A stretch of DNA of 15,984 bases from Parachlamydiales bacterium (GTDB lineage Bacteria; Chlamydiota; Chlamydiia; Chlamydiales; JAJFMK01). How positions within the stretch are numbered: the stretch's first letter is position 1; the number at the start of each line of letters is the position of its first letter. This document shows, piece after piece, positions 1 through 5,999 of this stretch. The translations under genes and the position numbers were made by a program. The notes under the pieces were generated by a model. The model had not been told where the DNA came from and did not search any database. It saw only the letters and a list, made by a program, of their open reading frames with translations. Where the stretch lies: contig JAGVKY010000052.1 of the NCBI GenBank assembly GCA_020050175.1, positions 1 through 15,984 of the forward strand, given 5' to 3'.

Positions 1-13
1 GCTCTTCCGATCT
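1..13. other. Illumina adapter remnant at contig start
   Basis: The first 13 bases read GCTCTTCCGATCT, identical to the 3' end of the standard Illumina TruSeq/PE adapter. The lepA reading frame gives recognisable LepA residues (IRNFSIIAHIDHGKST) only from about base 15. The first bases are therefore most likely untrimmed library sequence and not genome, and the missing first few LepA codons are a technical loss. Confidence 0.88.
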
Positions 14-14
14 A

Positions 15-1799
15 ACGATTCGAAATTTTTCGATTATCGCCCATATCGACCATGGAAAGTCGACGATTGCTGATAGGCTTTTAGAGCTGACAGGGACTGT
101 CCAAAAAAGGGAGATGCAAGAGCAGCTCCTCGACGACATGGACTTGGAGAGGGAAAAAGGGATCACGATCAAGGCCCACCCTGTCACGATGTATTACAAG
201 GCAGAAGATGGGCAGGTCTATGAGATCAATCTGATCGATACTCCTGGACACGTCGATTTTACCTACGAAGTGTCCCGCTCCCTTTCGGCCTGCGAAGGGG
301 CCCTTTTGGTGGTGGATGCCGTCCAAGGTGTCCAAGCGCAAAGTATGGCCAACGTCCATTTAGCCTTAGAGCGAGGACTTGAGGTTGTACCCGTCCTCAA
401 TAAAATTGACCTTCCGGCAGCCGATGTCGAGGGTGTTAAAGAGCAGATTGAAGAGGCCATTGGAATCGATTGCAAAGAGGCTATTTCCTGTTCGGCAAAG
501 ACGGGTCTTGGGATTGACCTCATTCTGGATCGGATTGTTCGCGATGTGCCTGCACCAACAGTTCCTGAAGGGGGACTTCGAGCTTTAGTTTTTGACTCCC
601 ATTACGACCCTTATCGGGGAGTGATGGTCTATGTCAGAGTTGTCTCTGGCGAAATCCGTAAGGGGACTAAAATCCTCCTCATGGCTACCGACAAAAGGTT
701 TGAAGTCCTAGATGTTGGGATTTTTTCTCCGAAAGAGAAGAATGTCGAGGTCTTGAAAGCCGGACAAGTAGGTTACTTAACGGCAAATATCAAAAATACA
801 GTCGATGTCAAAATCGGAGATACTGTCACAACTGAGCGTGATGGTGTTAAGGAAGCTCTTCCTGGATTTAAACTCGTTAAGCCTGTCGTTTTTGCCGGGA
901 TCTATCCCGTTGATTCCAATGATTTTGAAGCCCTTAGAGATGCCTTAAACAAGCTTCAGCTTAACGACTCCGCCCTCCATATTGAGCAGGAGAGCAGTTT
1001 GGCTTTGGGATTTGGTTTCCGTTGCGGATTTTTGGGTCTTCTTCACCTGGAAATTGTGTTTGAAAGACTACAAAGAGAGTTCGATCTCGACATCATTTCG
1101 ACCTCCCCAAGTGTTCTTTACAAATTTTGGTTGAATAACGGAACAGAACTTTTAGTCGATAACCCAGCTCACTACCCAGATCCTACCCATATTGCTTGGG
1201 TCGAAGAGCCTTGGGTGAAATGCCATATCATTACCCCAAATGATTATTTGGGTGCTGTGATGAATCTAGGGATGGAAAAACGGGGAGAGTGCGTCAAAAC
1301 AGAAACACTCGATAAGAAGAGATTGATTTTGACCTATCTTCTCCCTTTGAACGAGATGATCACCGACTTCAATGACAAACTCAAGTCGATCACGCGGGGT
1401 TATGGTTCCTTTGATTATGAAGCCGATAGCTATCGAGAAAGCGACATTATCAAGTTAGAAGTTCGGGTGAATGAAGAGCCTGTCGACGCCTTTTCTTGCC
1501 TTGTCCACAGGACCAAAGCTGAATCGCGGGGGCGCGCTCTTTGCGCCAAATTAAAAGATGTGATCCCCATGCATCTATTTAAAGTCCCCATCCAGGCCGC
1601 GGTGGGTGGTAAAGTTGTTGCCCGTGAAACTATAAAAGCCCTTTCTAAGAATGTGACAGCCAAATGCTACGGCGGTGACATTACCCGTAAGAGAAAGCTT
1701 TGGGAAAAGCAGAAGAAGGGGAAAAAGAAGATGAAAGAATTTGGAAAAGTTCAGATTCCTCAAGGCGCCTTTATGGAGGTCCTAAAAACAGGTGACTAA
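15..1799 (+). CDS. lepA: Elongation factor 4 (LepA/EF4), 5'-partial
   Basis: Ribosome-associated translational GTPase that acts on stalled or mis-translocated ribosomes. The frame is open from the window start and about 594 residues are visible. Full-length LepA is about 600, so only roughly 7-8 N-terminal residues are missing. Visible motifs are the P-loop AHIDHGKST (nt 39-65), the switch I region REKGIT (from about nt 150), DTPGHVDF (from nt 237), NKID (nt 399) and the G5 motif SAKTG. After the G domain come the EF-G-like domains II, III and V, then the LepA-specific C-terminal domain ending in a KVQIPQGAF motif. The stop codon overlaps the uppS start by 8 bases, so uppS is probably translationally coupled. 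The sequence looks intact apart from the missing 5' end. Confidence 0.97.
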   Translation, partial: TIRNFSIIAHIDHGKSTIADRLLELTGTVQKREMQEQLLDDMDLEREKGITIKAHPVTMYYKAEDGQVYEINLIDTPGHVDFTYEVSRSLSACEGALLVVDAVQGVQAQSMANVHLALERGLEVVPVLNKIDLPAADVEGVKEQIEEAIGIDCKEAISCSAKTGLGIDLILDRIVRDVPAPTVPEGGLRALVFDSHYDPYRGVMVYVRVVSGEIRKGTKILLMATDKRFEVLDVGIFSPKEKNVEVLKAGQVGYLTANIKNTVDVKIGDTVTTERDGVKEALPGFKLVKPVVFAGIYPVDSNDFEALRDALNKLQLNDSALHIEQESSLALGFGFRCGFLGLLHLEIVFERLQREFDLDIISTSPSVLYKFWLNNGTELLVDNPAHYPDPTHIAWVEEPWVKCHIITPNDYLGAVMNLGMEKRGECVKTETLDKKRLILTYLLPLNEMITDFNDKLKSITRGYGSFDYEADSYRESDIIKLEVRVNEEPVDAFSCLVHRTKAESRGRALCAKLKDVIPMHLFKVPIQAAVGGKVVARETIKALSKNVTAKCYGGDITRKRKLWEKQKKGKKKMKEFGKVQIPQGAFMEVLKTGD

Positions 1800-2532
1800 T
1801 TTTTTTACAGCCGAAGAGCTTTCTTCTTTAGATCCTCATCAAATTCCCAAACACTTAGCCATCATTCCCGATGGAAATCGGCGCTGGGCAAAAAACTTAA
1901 ATCTTGAGAAGACCGATGGTCACAAAAGGGGTGCTGATACCGTTACCGACATCGTCATTGCAGCAAAAGAATTAGGGATTAAGGCGATCACTGTTTACAC
2001 CTTTTCAACCGAAAATTGGCAAAGACCAGCATGGGAAGTCTCCTCTCTGCTCTATATCCTTGACGATCGGCTCAAAAGAGAGCTAGATCATATGAAAGAG
2101 CAAGGAATTGCTCTGCATACCATCGGTGATCTTTCTCCTTTTCCTGTTGCCCTCCAAGAAACACTAGAGCATGTCCGGGAAAAAACAAAGGATGGCCAAG
2201 GGATCGACTTTATCCTCGCCTTAAATTATGGTGGGAGGGATGAGCTTAGGAGAGCTTTAACGGCTATTGTTGATGGTGTTGTTGAGGGAAGGATTCCTAA
2301 AGACTCCTTGTCAGAGAAATTAATTAGCGAACATTTGGATACAGCTCCTTTTGGCGACCCTGACCTGATCATCCGAACTTCTGGAGAAATGAGAACGAGT
2401 AATTTTCTCCTTTGGCAAAATTGTTATAGCGAATTTGTACTTGTGGATAAGTTTTGGCCTGAATTTAAACCTAAAGATTTGCTCAGCGCCCTTCTTACCT
2501 ACCAAAAACGGGAGAGGAGGGTAGGAATATGA
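1792..2532 (+). CDS. uppS: Undecaprenyl diphosphate synthase (cis-prenyltransferase)
   Basis: Condenses isopentenyl diphosphate onto farnesyl diphosphate in cis to make the C55 lipid carrier for cell-envelope glycans. It is a cytosolic enzyme at the inner face of the membrane. The 246 residues match the family's usual length. Motifs: AIIPDGNRRWA at 23-33 with catalytic Asp27, YTFSTENWQRP at 69-79, NYGGRDEL near 145-152, and DPDLIIRTSGE at 189-199 followed by TSNFLLWQ and Glu214. I place the start at a GTG because it gives the family N-terminus and has a GGAGG ribosome site (about 1775-1779) 12 bases upstream, inside lepA. It overlaps cdsA by four bases (ATGA). Confidence 0.96.
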   Translation: MTNFFTAEELSSLDPHQIPKHLAIIPDGNRRWAKNLNLEKTDGHKRGADTVTDIVIAAKELGIKAITVYTFSTENWQRPAWEVSSLLYILDDRLKRELDHMKEQGIALHTIGDLSPFPVALQETLEHVREKTKDGQGIDFILALNYGGRDELRRALTAIVDGVVEGRIPKDSLSEKLISEHLDTAPFGDPDLIIRTSGEMRTSNFLLWQNCYSEFVLVDKFWPEFKPKDLLSALLTYQKRERRVGI

Positions 2533-3353
2533 GCTCTTCCGGTACAAAGCAGAGAATAGTTGTGGGTTTGTTAACAACAATTGTTTCGCTCCTTGTGATT
2601 CTTTTTTCGCACAATCCTTGGGTCCATCCCCTTTTTTTTGCCGTCATTTTTTTAATGATTTGGGGAAGCCTGCATGAATTTGAAAATATCTGCCGCTTAA
2701 AAGGGGTGCAGCCCGAAACAAAAACAGCTGTTGTCCTCTCTTTTTTTTATTTGCTTGCTCTAGTTTTCGCACCAAAGACCCCTGTTGTTTTTCTCCTTCC
2801 CTTTGGGTTTTTAGTCTTCTCTCTGATCACTTTTTTTCTCAGGCAATTCAAAAGAGGGTCTGCCCCTCTCATGACCTTATCTCTCTCTCTCTTTGGTCTT
2901 CTTTATCTCACGTTGCCTCTCGCGTCTCTCTACCAGATTGCTTTTCTTTACCCAGAGATGGGTCCTTTGTGGCTCCTTTATCTTGTTGTAGTCGTAAAAC
3001 TCTCTGACACTGTCGCCTATTTTGTGGGTTCCCGTATGGGAAAAAACAAGCTGGCCCCTTATATCAGTCCCAAAAAAACGGTTGAGGGGGCAATAGGAGG
3101 TGTCATTGGTTCAATCATCGGCAGCTTGGGTTTTCATTTCTTTTCGCCCCTTCCACTTGGGTTTTGGGAATCCATTCTTTTAGGGATTTTATTAGGAATT
3201 CTCGCTGAGCTTGGTGATCTCTCCGAATCGCTTATCAAGCGAGAAGTGGCAATCAAAGATAGCAACCACTTGCCTGGTCTTGGGGGCATTCTTGATATGG
3301 TCGATTCGCTTTTATTTGCCACACCTGTTTTTCTAATTTATTTATTACTATGA
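2529..3353 (+). CDS. cdsA: Phosphatidate cytidylyltransferase (CDP-diglyceride synthase)
   Basis: Integral membrane enzyme making CDP-diacylglycerol from phosphatidate and CTP, the branch point for phosphatidylglycerol and phosphatidylethanolamine. The 274-residue protein is a string of hydrophobic segments. The conserved C-terminal half is clear: a KLSDTVAYFVGSRMGK-type segment, SPKKTVEGAIGG, then LGDLSESLIKR and KDSNHLPGLGGILDMVDS. The family signature normally reads PGHGGxLDRxDS, so here His is Leu251 and Arg is Met257. All other signature residues are present, and I expect an active enzyme. An AGGAGG site lies just upstream of the ATG. The ATGA overlaps with uppS and cmk point to one operon. 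In C. trachomatis the same neighbours occur, as I recall. Confidence 0.94.
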   Translation: MSSSGTKQRIVVGLLTTIVSLLVILFSHNPWVHPLFFAVIFLMIWGSLHEFENICRLKGVQPETKTAVVLSFFYLLALVFAPKTPVVFLLPFGFLVFSLITFFLRQFKRGSAPLMTLSLSLFGLLYLTLPLASLYQIAFLYPEMGPLWLLYLVVVVKLSDTVAYFVGSRMGKNKLAPYISPKKTVEGAIGGVIGSIIGSLGFHFFSPLPLGFWESILLGILLGILAELGDLSESLIKREVAIKDSNHLPGLGGILDMVDSLLFATPVFLIYLLL

Positions 3354-4030
3354 TTGTCACCATTGATGGCCCTGTAGCAACAGGGAAAAGCACCGTTGCT
3401 AAGAAAGTCGCTGAAAGGCTGGGTTACATCCATTTTGATACGGGTGCCATCTACCGCTGTGTGACAGCCTTTTGTTTGAAGCATAAGATTCCTTATCAGA
3501 ATTTGACTATTTTAAATGAAGCTCTGAAAGATTTTACTTTTGAAATTGTTCTAAAGAACGGGATCAAACATTACTTTGTGGATGGGGAAGATGTCACCGA
3601 TCATATTAGGGGCGAAGCGGTAACAAAAGAGGTCTCCCATGTCTCAGCCATCAAATTAGTACGGGAAAAACTTGTCTCGTGGCAACGGGAATGGGCTAAG
3701 AAAGAGGGGAATGCTGTTTTTGAAGGGCGTGACTTAGGGAGTATAGTTTTTCCTAAAGCAGAATTAAAGATTTACCTTACAGGCTCAGATGAAGTGAGAT
3801 CTCTTCGCCGATATAACGAGATGGTCCAGAAATTTCCTGAAAAGACTTTTACTTTGCCCGGTGTTTTGAGCGATTTGAGAGAGAGAGACTATCTCGATAT
3901 GACGCGTACAGTTTCTCCGCTGATCAAAGCAGAAGATGCCGTGGAAATCGACACTTCTTCTCTAACAGCTGATCAAGTCGTTGATCAGATCGTCGATTTA
4001 GCCCATGCAAGAGGAGCTAAAGACCGATGA
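3350..4030 (+). CDS. cmk: Cytidylate kinase
   Basis: Phosphorylates CMP and dCMP to the diphosphates using ATP, recycling the CMP released by lipid synthesis steps such as those downstream of cdsA. The 226 residues match the family's usual size. The P-loop GPVATGKST is at residues 7-15, followed by DTGAIYR in the CMP site, the segment FEGRDLGSIVFP, and RDYLDMTRTVSPL with the conserved aspartate and arginine near the C-terminus. The start lies inside the cdsA stop (ATGA). No ribosome site is visible before it, so translation probably depends on coupling. It overlaps plsC by four bases in the same way. Confidence 0.96.
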   Translation: MIVTIDGPVATGKSTVAKKVAERLGYIHFDTGAIYRCVTAFCLKHKIPYQNLTILNEALKDFTFEIVLKNGIKHYFVDGEDVTDHIRGEAVTKEVSHVSAIKLVREKLVSWQREWAKKEGNAVFEGRDLGSIVFPKAELKIYLTGSDEVRSLRRYNEMVQKFPEKTFTLPGVLSDLRERDYLDMTRTVSPLIKAEDAVEIDTSSLTADQVVDQIVDLAHARGAKDR

Positions 4031-4650
4031 AAAGAGGGGGCTCCTGGTTTTACCGCTTTGCCTGCTGGTCTGTCGTCTGTTTCTTTAAGATTTTTTATAA
4101 GTTAGAAGTTCATGGAACCGAAACCATTCCCAAAGGGCCCTGTCTTTTGGCGGGAAACCACACTTCCTTTCTTGATCCTCCTATCATTGGGGCTTGCTGT
4201 CCTGTAGAGGTCCATCTACTTGCCCGCTCAACTCTTTTTCGTAACTTTCTATTCGGTGGAATGATCCGTCGTCTAAATGCCCATCCTGTTGATACGGAAG
4301 GGGAGGACATCCAAGCCCTGAGAATGGTTTTAAACCTGCTTAAAGAGGGTGATAAAGTGGTGATTTTTCCAGAGGGGGGACGATCCCCGAATGGAGAATT
4401 AATGCCTCTCAAGCTAGGAGCTGCCATGATGGCGCTTAATGCTAATGTACCTATTGTCCCTGTCGCTATCGAGGGGGCCTATTCTATCTGGCGAAAGGGT
4501 ATGAAGCTTCCCCGTTTATCTGGTAAGCTCAAAGTCACTTACCTTCCTCCTATTTATCCCGATCAATTCCGCTCTCTTCCTAAAAAAGAGGCTCAAAAAT
4601 CTTTTACGGAAGCCCTTTACCAATCTTTATTGCAATCTTTAAATAGATAG
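4027..4650 (+). CDS. plsC: 1-acyl-sn-glycerol-3-phosphate acyltransferase
   Basis: Transfers an acyl chain to lysophosphatidic acid to give phosphatidic acid, the substrate of the CdsA encoded two genes upstream. The 207-residue protein has an N-terminal hydrophobic segment (about 7-24) for membrane association. The acyltransferase box NHTSFLD gives the HX4D pair His45 and Asp50. FPEGGRS at 114-120 is the phosphate-binding block; most homologues have FPEGTRS. VPIVPVAIEG follows. An AGAGGAG ribosome site about 10 bases upstream and the ATGA overlap with cmk support the start. It appears to be the last gene of the block, since the next gene is convergent. Confidence 0.94.
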   Translation: MKRGGSWFYRFACWSVVCFFKIFYKLEVHGTETIPKGPCLLAGNHTSFLDPPIIGACCPVEVHLLARSTLFRNFLFGGMIRRLNAHPVDTEGEDIQALRMVLNLLKEGDKVVIFPEGGRSPNGELMPLKLGAAMMALNANVPIVPVAIEGAYSIWRKGMKLPRLSGKLKVTYLPPIYPDQFRSLPKKEAQKSFTEALYQSLLQSLNR

Positions 4651-4737
4651 ATCAACAGGAAATTCAATGGCAGCGGCTTTACTCAAAGTAAGGCCCGGGT
4701 CCGCTCTTCGTGCGATTGCTCTAGCTCGAAACAGAAT
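4639..4737 (-). pseudogene. Possible decayed gene tail between plsC and scpB
   Basis: Just past the scpB stop, in the +1 frame relative to scpB, the minus strand is open for 32 codons without a start codon. It ends in a protein-like sequence, ADPGLTLSKAAAIEFPVDLS. It overlaps the last bases of plsC. Two readings are possible: the remnant of a gene that once followed scpB, or the true C-terminus of ScpB displaced by a one-base indel in the sequence. I do not recognise the family. Such a short open stretch could also be chance. Confidence 0.25.
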
Positions 4738-5251
4738 CTAATTTCCTATGGACCAATTCCTTTAGGTCGCCGATCGAATTCAAGCCAAAATGGAGAAGAA
4801 ACTTTTTGGTTGTGCCTAAAAGAGCTGGTCTTCCTGGGACCTCTTTTTTTCCGACGATTTCAATCCATTCCCCTTCTGATAAACTTTCGACATGAGCTGT
4901 TGATTCAACCCCTCGAATGGCATCAATTTCTCGCCGGGTAATCGGTTGTTTAAAAGCGATGATCGATAGGACTTCTAAAGCTCCGCGGGAAAAACCTTTT
5001 CTTTTCCCCTCAAACAGGGGGGCAATATAGGGGGCAACTTCTGGCAGAGTTTGCAGCACATATCCCCCCGCGATTTTATTCACAGAAATGGGTCTTCTCT
5101 GTTCGAGGTAAAGAGCCTTTAATTCTTGAAGCGATTCGACGACATCTAAATTGGGGAAATGATCTTCAAGGAGTTCCTCAATTTCTCCTTTACTCATCGG
5201 CTGCCCTGCGACAAACAATACAGCCTCTATCGCCTGCAAATAATCTTTCAT
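4721..5251 (-). CDS. scpB: Segregation and condensation protein B
   Basis: Paired winged-helix subunit of the SMC-ScpAB condensin, which organises and segregates the chromosome. The 176 residues are slightly short of the usual 180-200. Hallmarks are the N-terminal AIEAVLFVAGQP, then GYVLQT, and the diagnostic block LEVLSIIAFKQPITRREI followed by IRGVES, VPGRPALLGTT and FGLNSIGDL. The ATG overlaps the scpA stop (ATGA) and an AAGGAA ribosome site lies about 5 bases upstream. That site directly follows a strong inverted repeat at the end of scpA, which may influence initiation. A +1-frame open tail lies immediately downstream, so the C-terminus should be checked. Confidence 0.93.
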   Translation of the reverse strand: MKDYLQAIEAVLFVAGQPMSKGEIEELLEDHFPNLDVVESLQELKALYLEQRRPISVNKIAGGYVLQTLPEVAPYIAPLFEGKRKGFSRGALEVLSIIAFKQPITRREIDAIRGVESTAHVESLSEGEWIEIVGKKEVPGRPALLGTTKKFLLHFGLNSIGDLKELVHRKLDSVSS

Positions 5252-5934
5252 GAAAATTCCTTATGCCTTGCAAATTCGAGGTCTGAGTTCGAATTTGCAA
5301 GGGTTATTCGAGTTTGTTTAATCCCTTCAAGCAGGGCAAGAAAGAGGGGAACCCAGTGCTTTCTTTCATAACTGGAGAAGAGGGCTTGGAAAGAGAGTGG
5401 CTTGTCTAGCTTTGTTAAAAGATCTCGAAGGAGGACTTCTAAGGGTTCCTCAATTTCTTGAGGTAGAGAAAGTGAAACCTCGGATTTATTAATTAAATTG
5501 CGGAAGAGATTTTCCAATTGATGAAGTTCGACCCCTTGGATCTCTTTTTTGGGCGGGAGTTGGGGAAGGGGAGCTCTTCGGTGAATGAGGGAGGAGATAC
5601 TCTCTTGCGTTTCTAACGCTTCTCGAAAGAGGACGGCGGTTGTGAAGGCTGCGATGTCATCTAAAACAGAACGCCCCTCTTCCACCTCCATGAGCATTCC
5701 TTTTTCTTGGGGAAAAAAGGTCTGCATTTTGAGCCATGTGAGATGGACAAAATGGGCCAGGAAGGCGCTTCTTGCTTCTACTTCGGCCTCTTCGTCAAAT
5801 CGGTAAGCCACTTCTCTTAAGACAATCTCCTGCCAAGGGATCTCTCCTTTTTGGAGAAGTTGAACCAAAAGGTCAAAGGGTCCAGAGAAAGCATCTAGTT
5901 GAAGATGAGGTGGGTTTAGGAAGGGTGAGACCAT
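5248..5934 (-). CDS. scpA: Segregation and condensation protein A (kleisin)
   Basis: Kleisin subunit bridging the SMC heads and recruiting ScpB. At 228 residues it is within the family's range. The N-terminal kleisin motif FSGPFDLLVQLLQKGEI is at about 16-32, followed by the segment HLTWLKMQTFFPQE, which matches the usual helix of LT.IKS..LLP. The C-terminal winged-helix region holds FLALLEGIKQTRI. The last codons (LANSNSDLEFAR) are built from a perfect 14-bp inverted repeat, which is odd for coding DNA. scpA is transcribed divergently from tsp and is translationally coupled to scpB. An AGGAA lies immediately before the ATG, closer than normal for a ribosome site. Confidence 0.9.
   Translation of the reverse strand: MVSPFLNPPHLQLDAFSGPFDLLVQLLQKGEIPWQEIVLREVAYRFDEEAEVEARSAFLAHFVHLTWLKMQTFFPQEKGMLMEVEEGRSVLDDIAAFTTAVLFREALETQESISSLIHRRAPLPQLPPKKEIQGVELHQLENLFRNLINKSEVSLSLPQEIEEPLEVLLRDLLTKLDKPLSFQALFSSYERKHWVPLFLALLEGIKQTRITLANSNSDLEFARHKEFS
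5266..5302 (-). repeat. Perfect 14-bp inverted repeat at scpA/scpB junction
   Basis: CCTTGCAAATTCGA (5266-5279) and its exact reverse complement (5289-5302) are separated by nine bases. In the scpAB mRNA this forms a strong hairpin inside the last scpA codons. It ends eight bases before the AAGGAA ribosome site of scpB. No U-run follows, so it is not an intrinsic terminator. Roles I can imagine are control of scpB translation, an mRNA processing site, or an inserted palindromic element. Confidence 0.8.
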
Positions 5935-5961
5935 TTCCTGTATTCTTTATGCAAGAAGCGA

Positions 5962-5989
5962 TTGACATCAAGCTATGTCTTATCATTAT
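5962..5989 (+). promoter_or_regulatory. Sigma-70-type promoter for tsp
   Basis: A perfect -35 box TTGACA (5962-5967) lies 16 bases before CATTAT (5984-5989), a four-of-six match to TATAAT. Transcription would start near 5996, only about 3-4 bases before the ATG at 6000 that begins a good signal peptide. If used, the tsp message is nearly leaderless, and the upstream in-frame ATGs at 5949 and 5988 would not be transcribed. Confidence 0.5.
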
Positions 5990-5999
5990 GCTGCAGTAC

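Noticed and set aside
2533..2541. GCTCTTCCG inside the cdsA start, resembling a second adapter trace.
   Set aside because: The match ends after nine bases, and the uppS and cdsA frames run through it without disturbance.
4667..4741. A 24-residue plus-strand micro-ORF (MAAALLKVRPG...) after plsC with an AGGA site.
   Set aside because: It overlaps the scpB end and a more protein-like minus-strand frame, and there is no supporting feature beyond the short ribosome-site match.
4658..4747. AGGAAATT and AATTTCCT as a terminator-like inverted repeat between plsC and scpB.
   Set aside because: The arms are eight bases of low complexity more than 70 bases apart. A chance match is likely.
5772..5999. 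The tsp frame is open far upstream, giving a possible 727-residue protein.
   Set aside because: The extra part runs antisense through scpA and lacks a ribosome site. A signal peptide begins at 6000 and a promoter lies at 5962-5989, so the extension is not needed.
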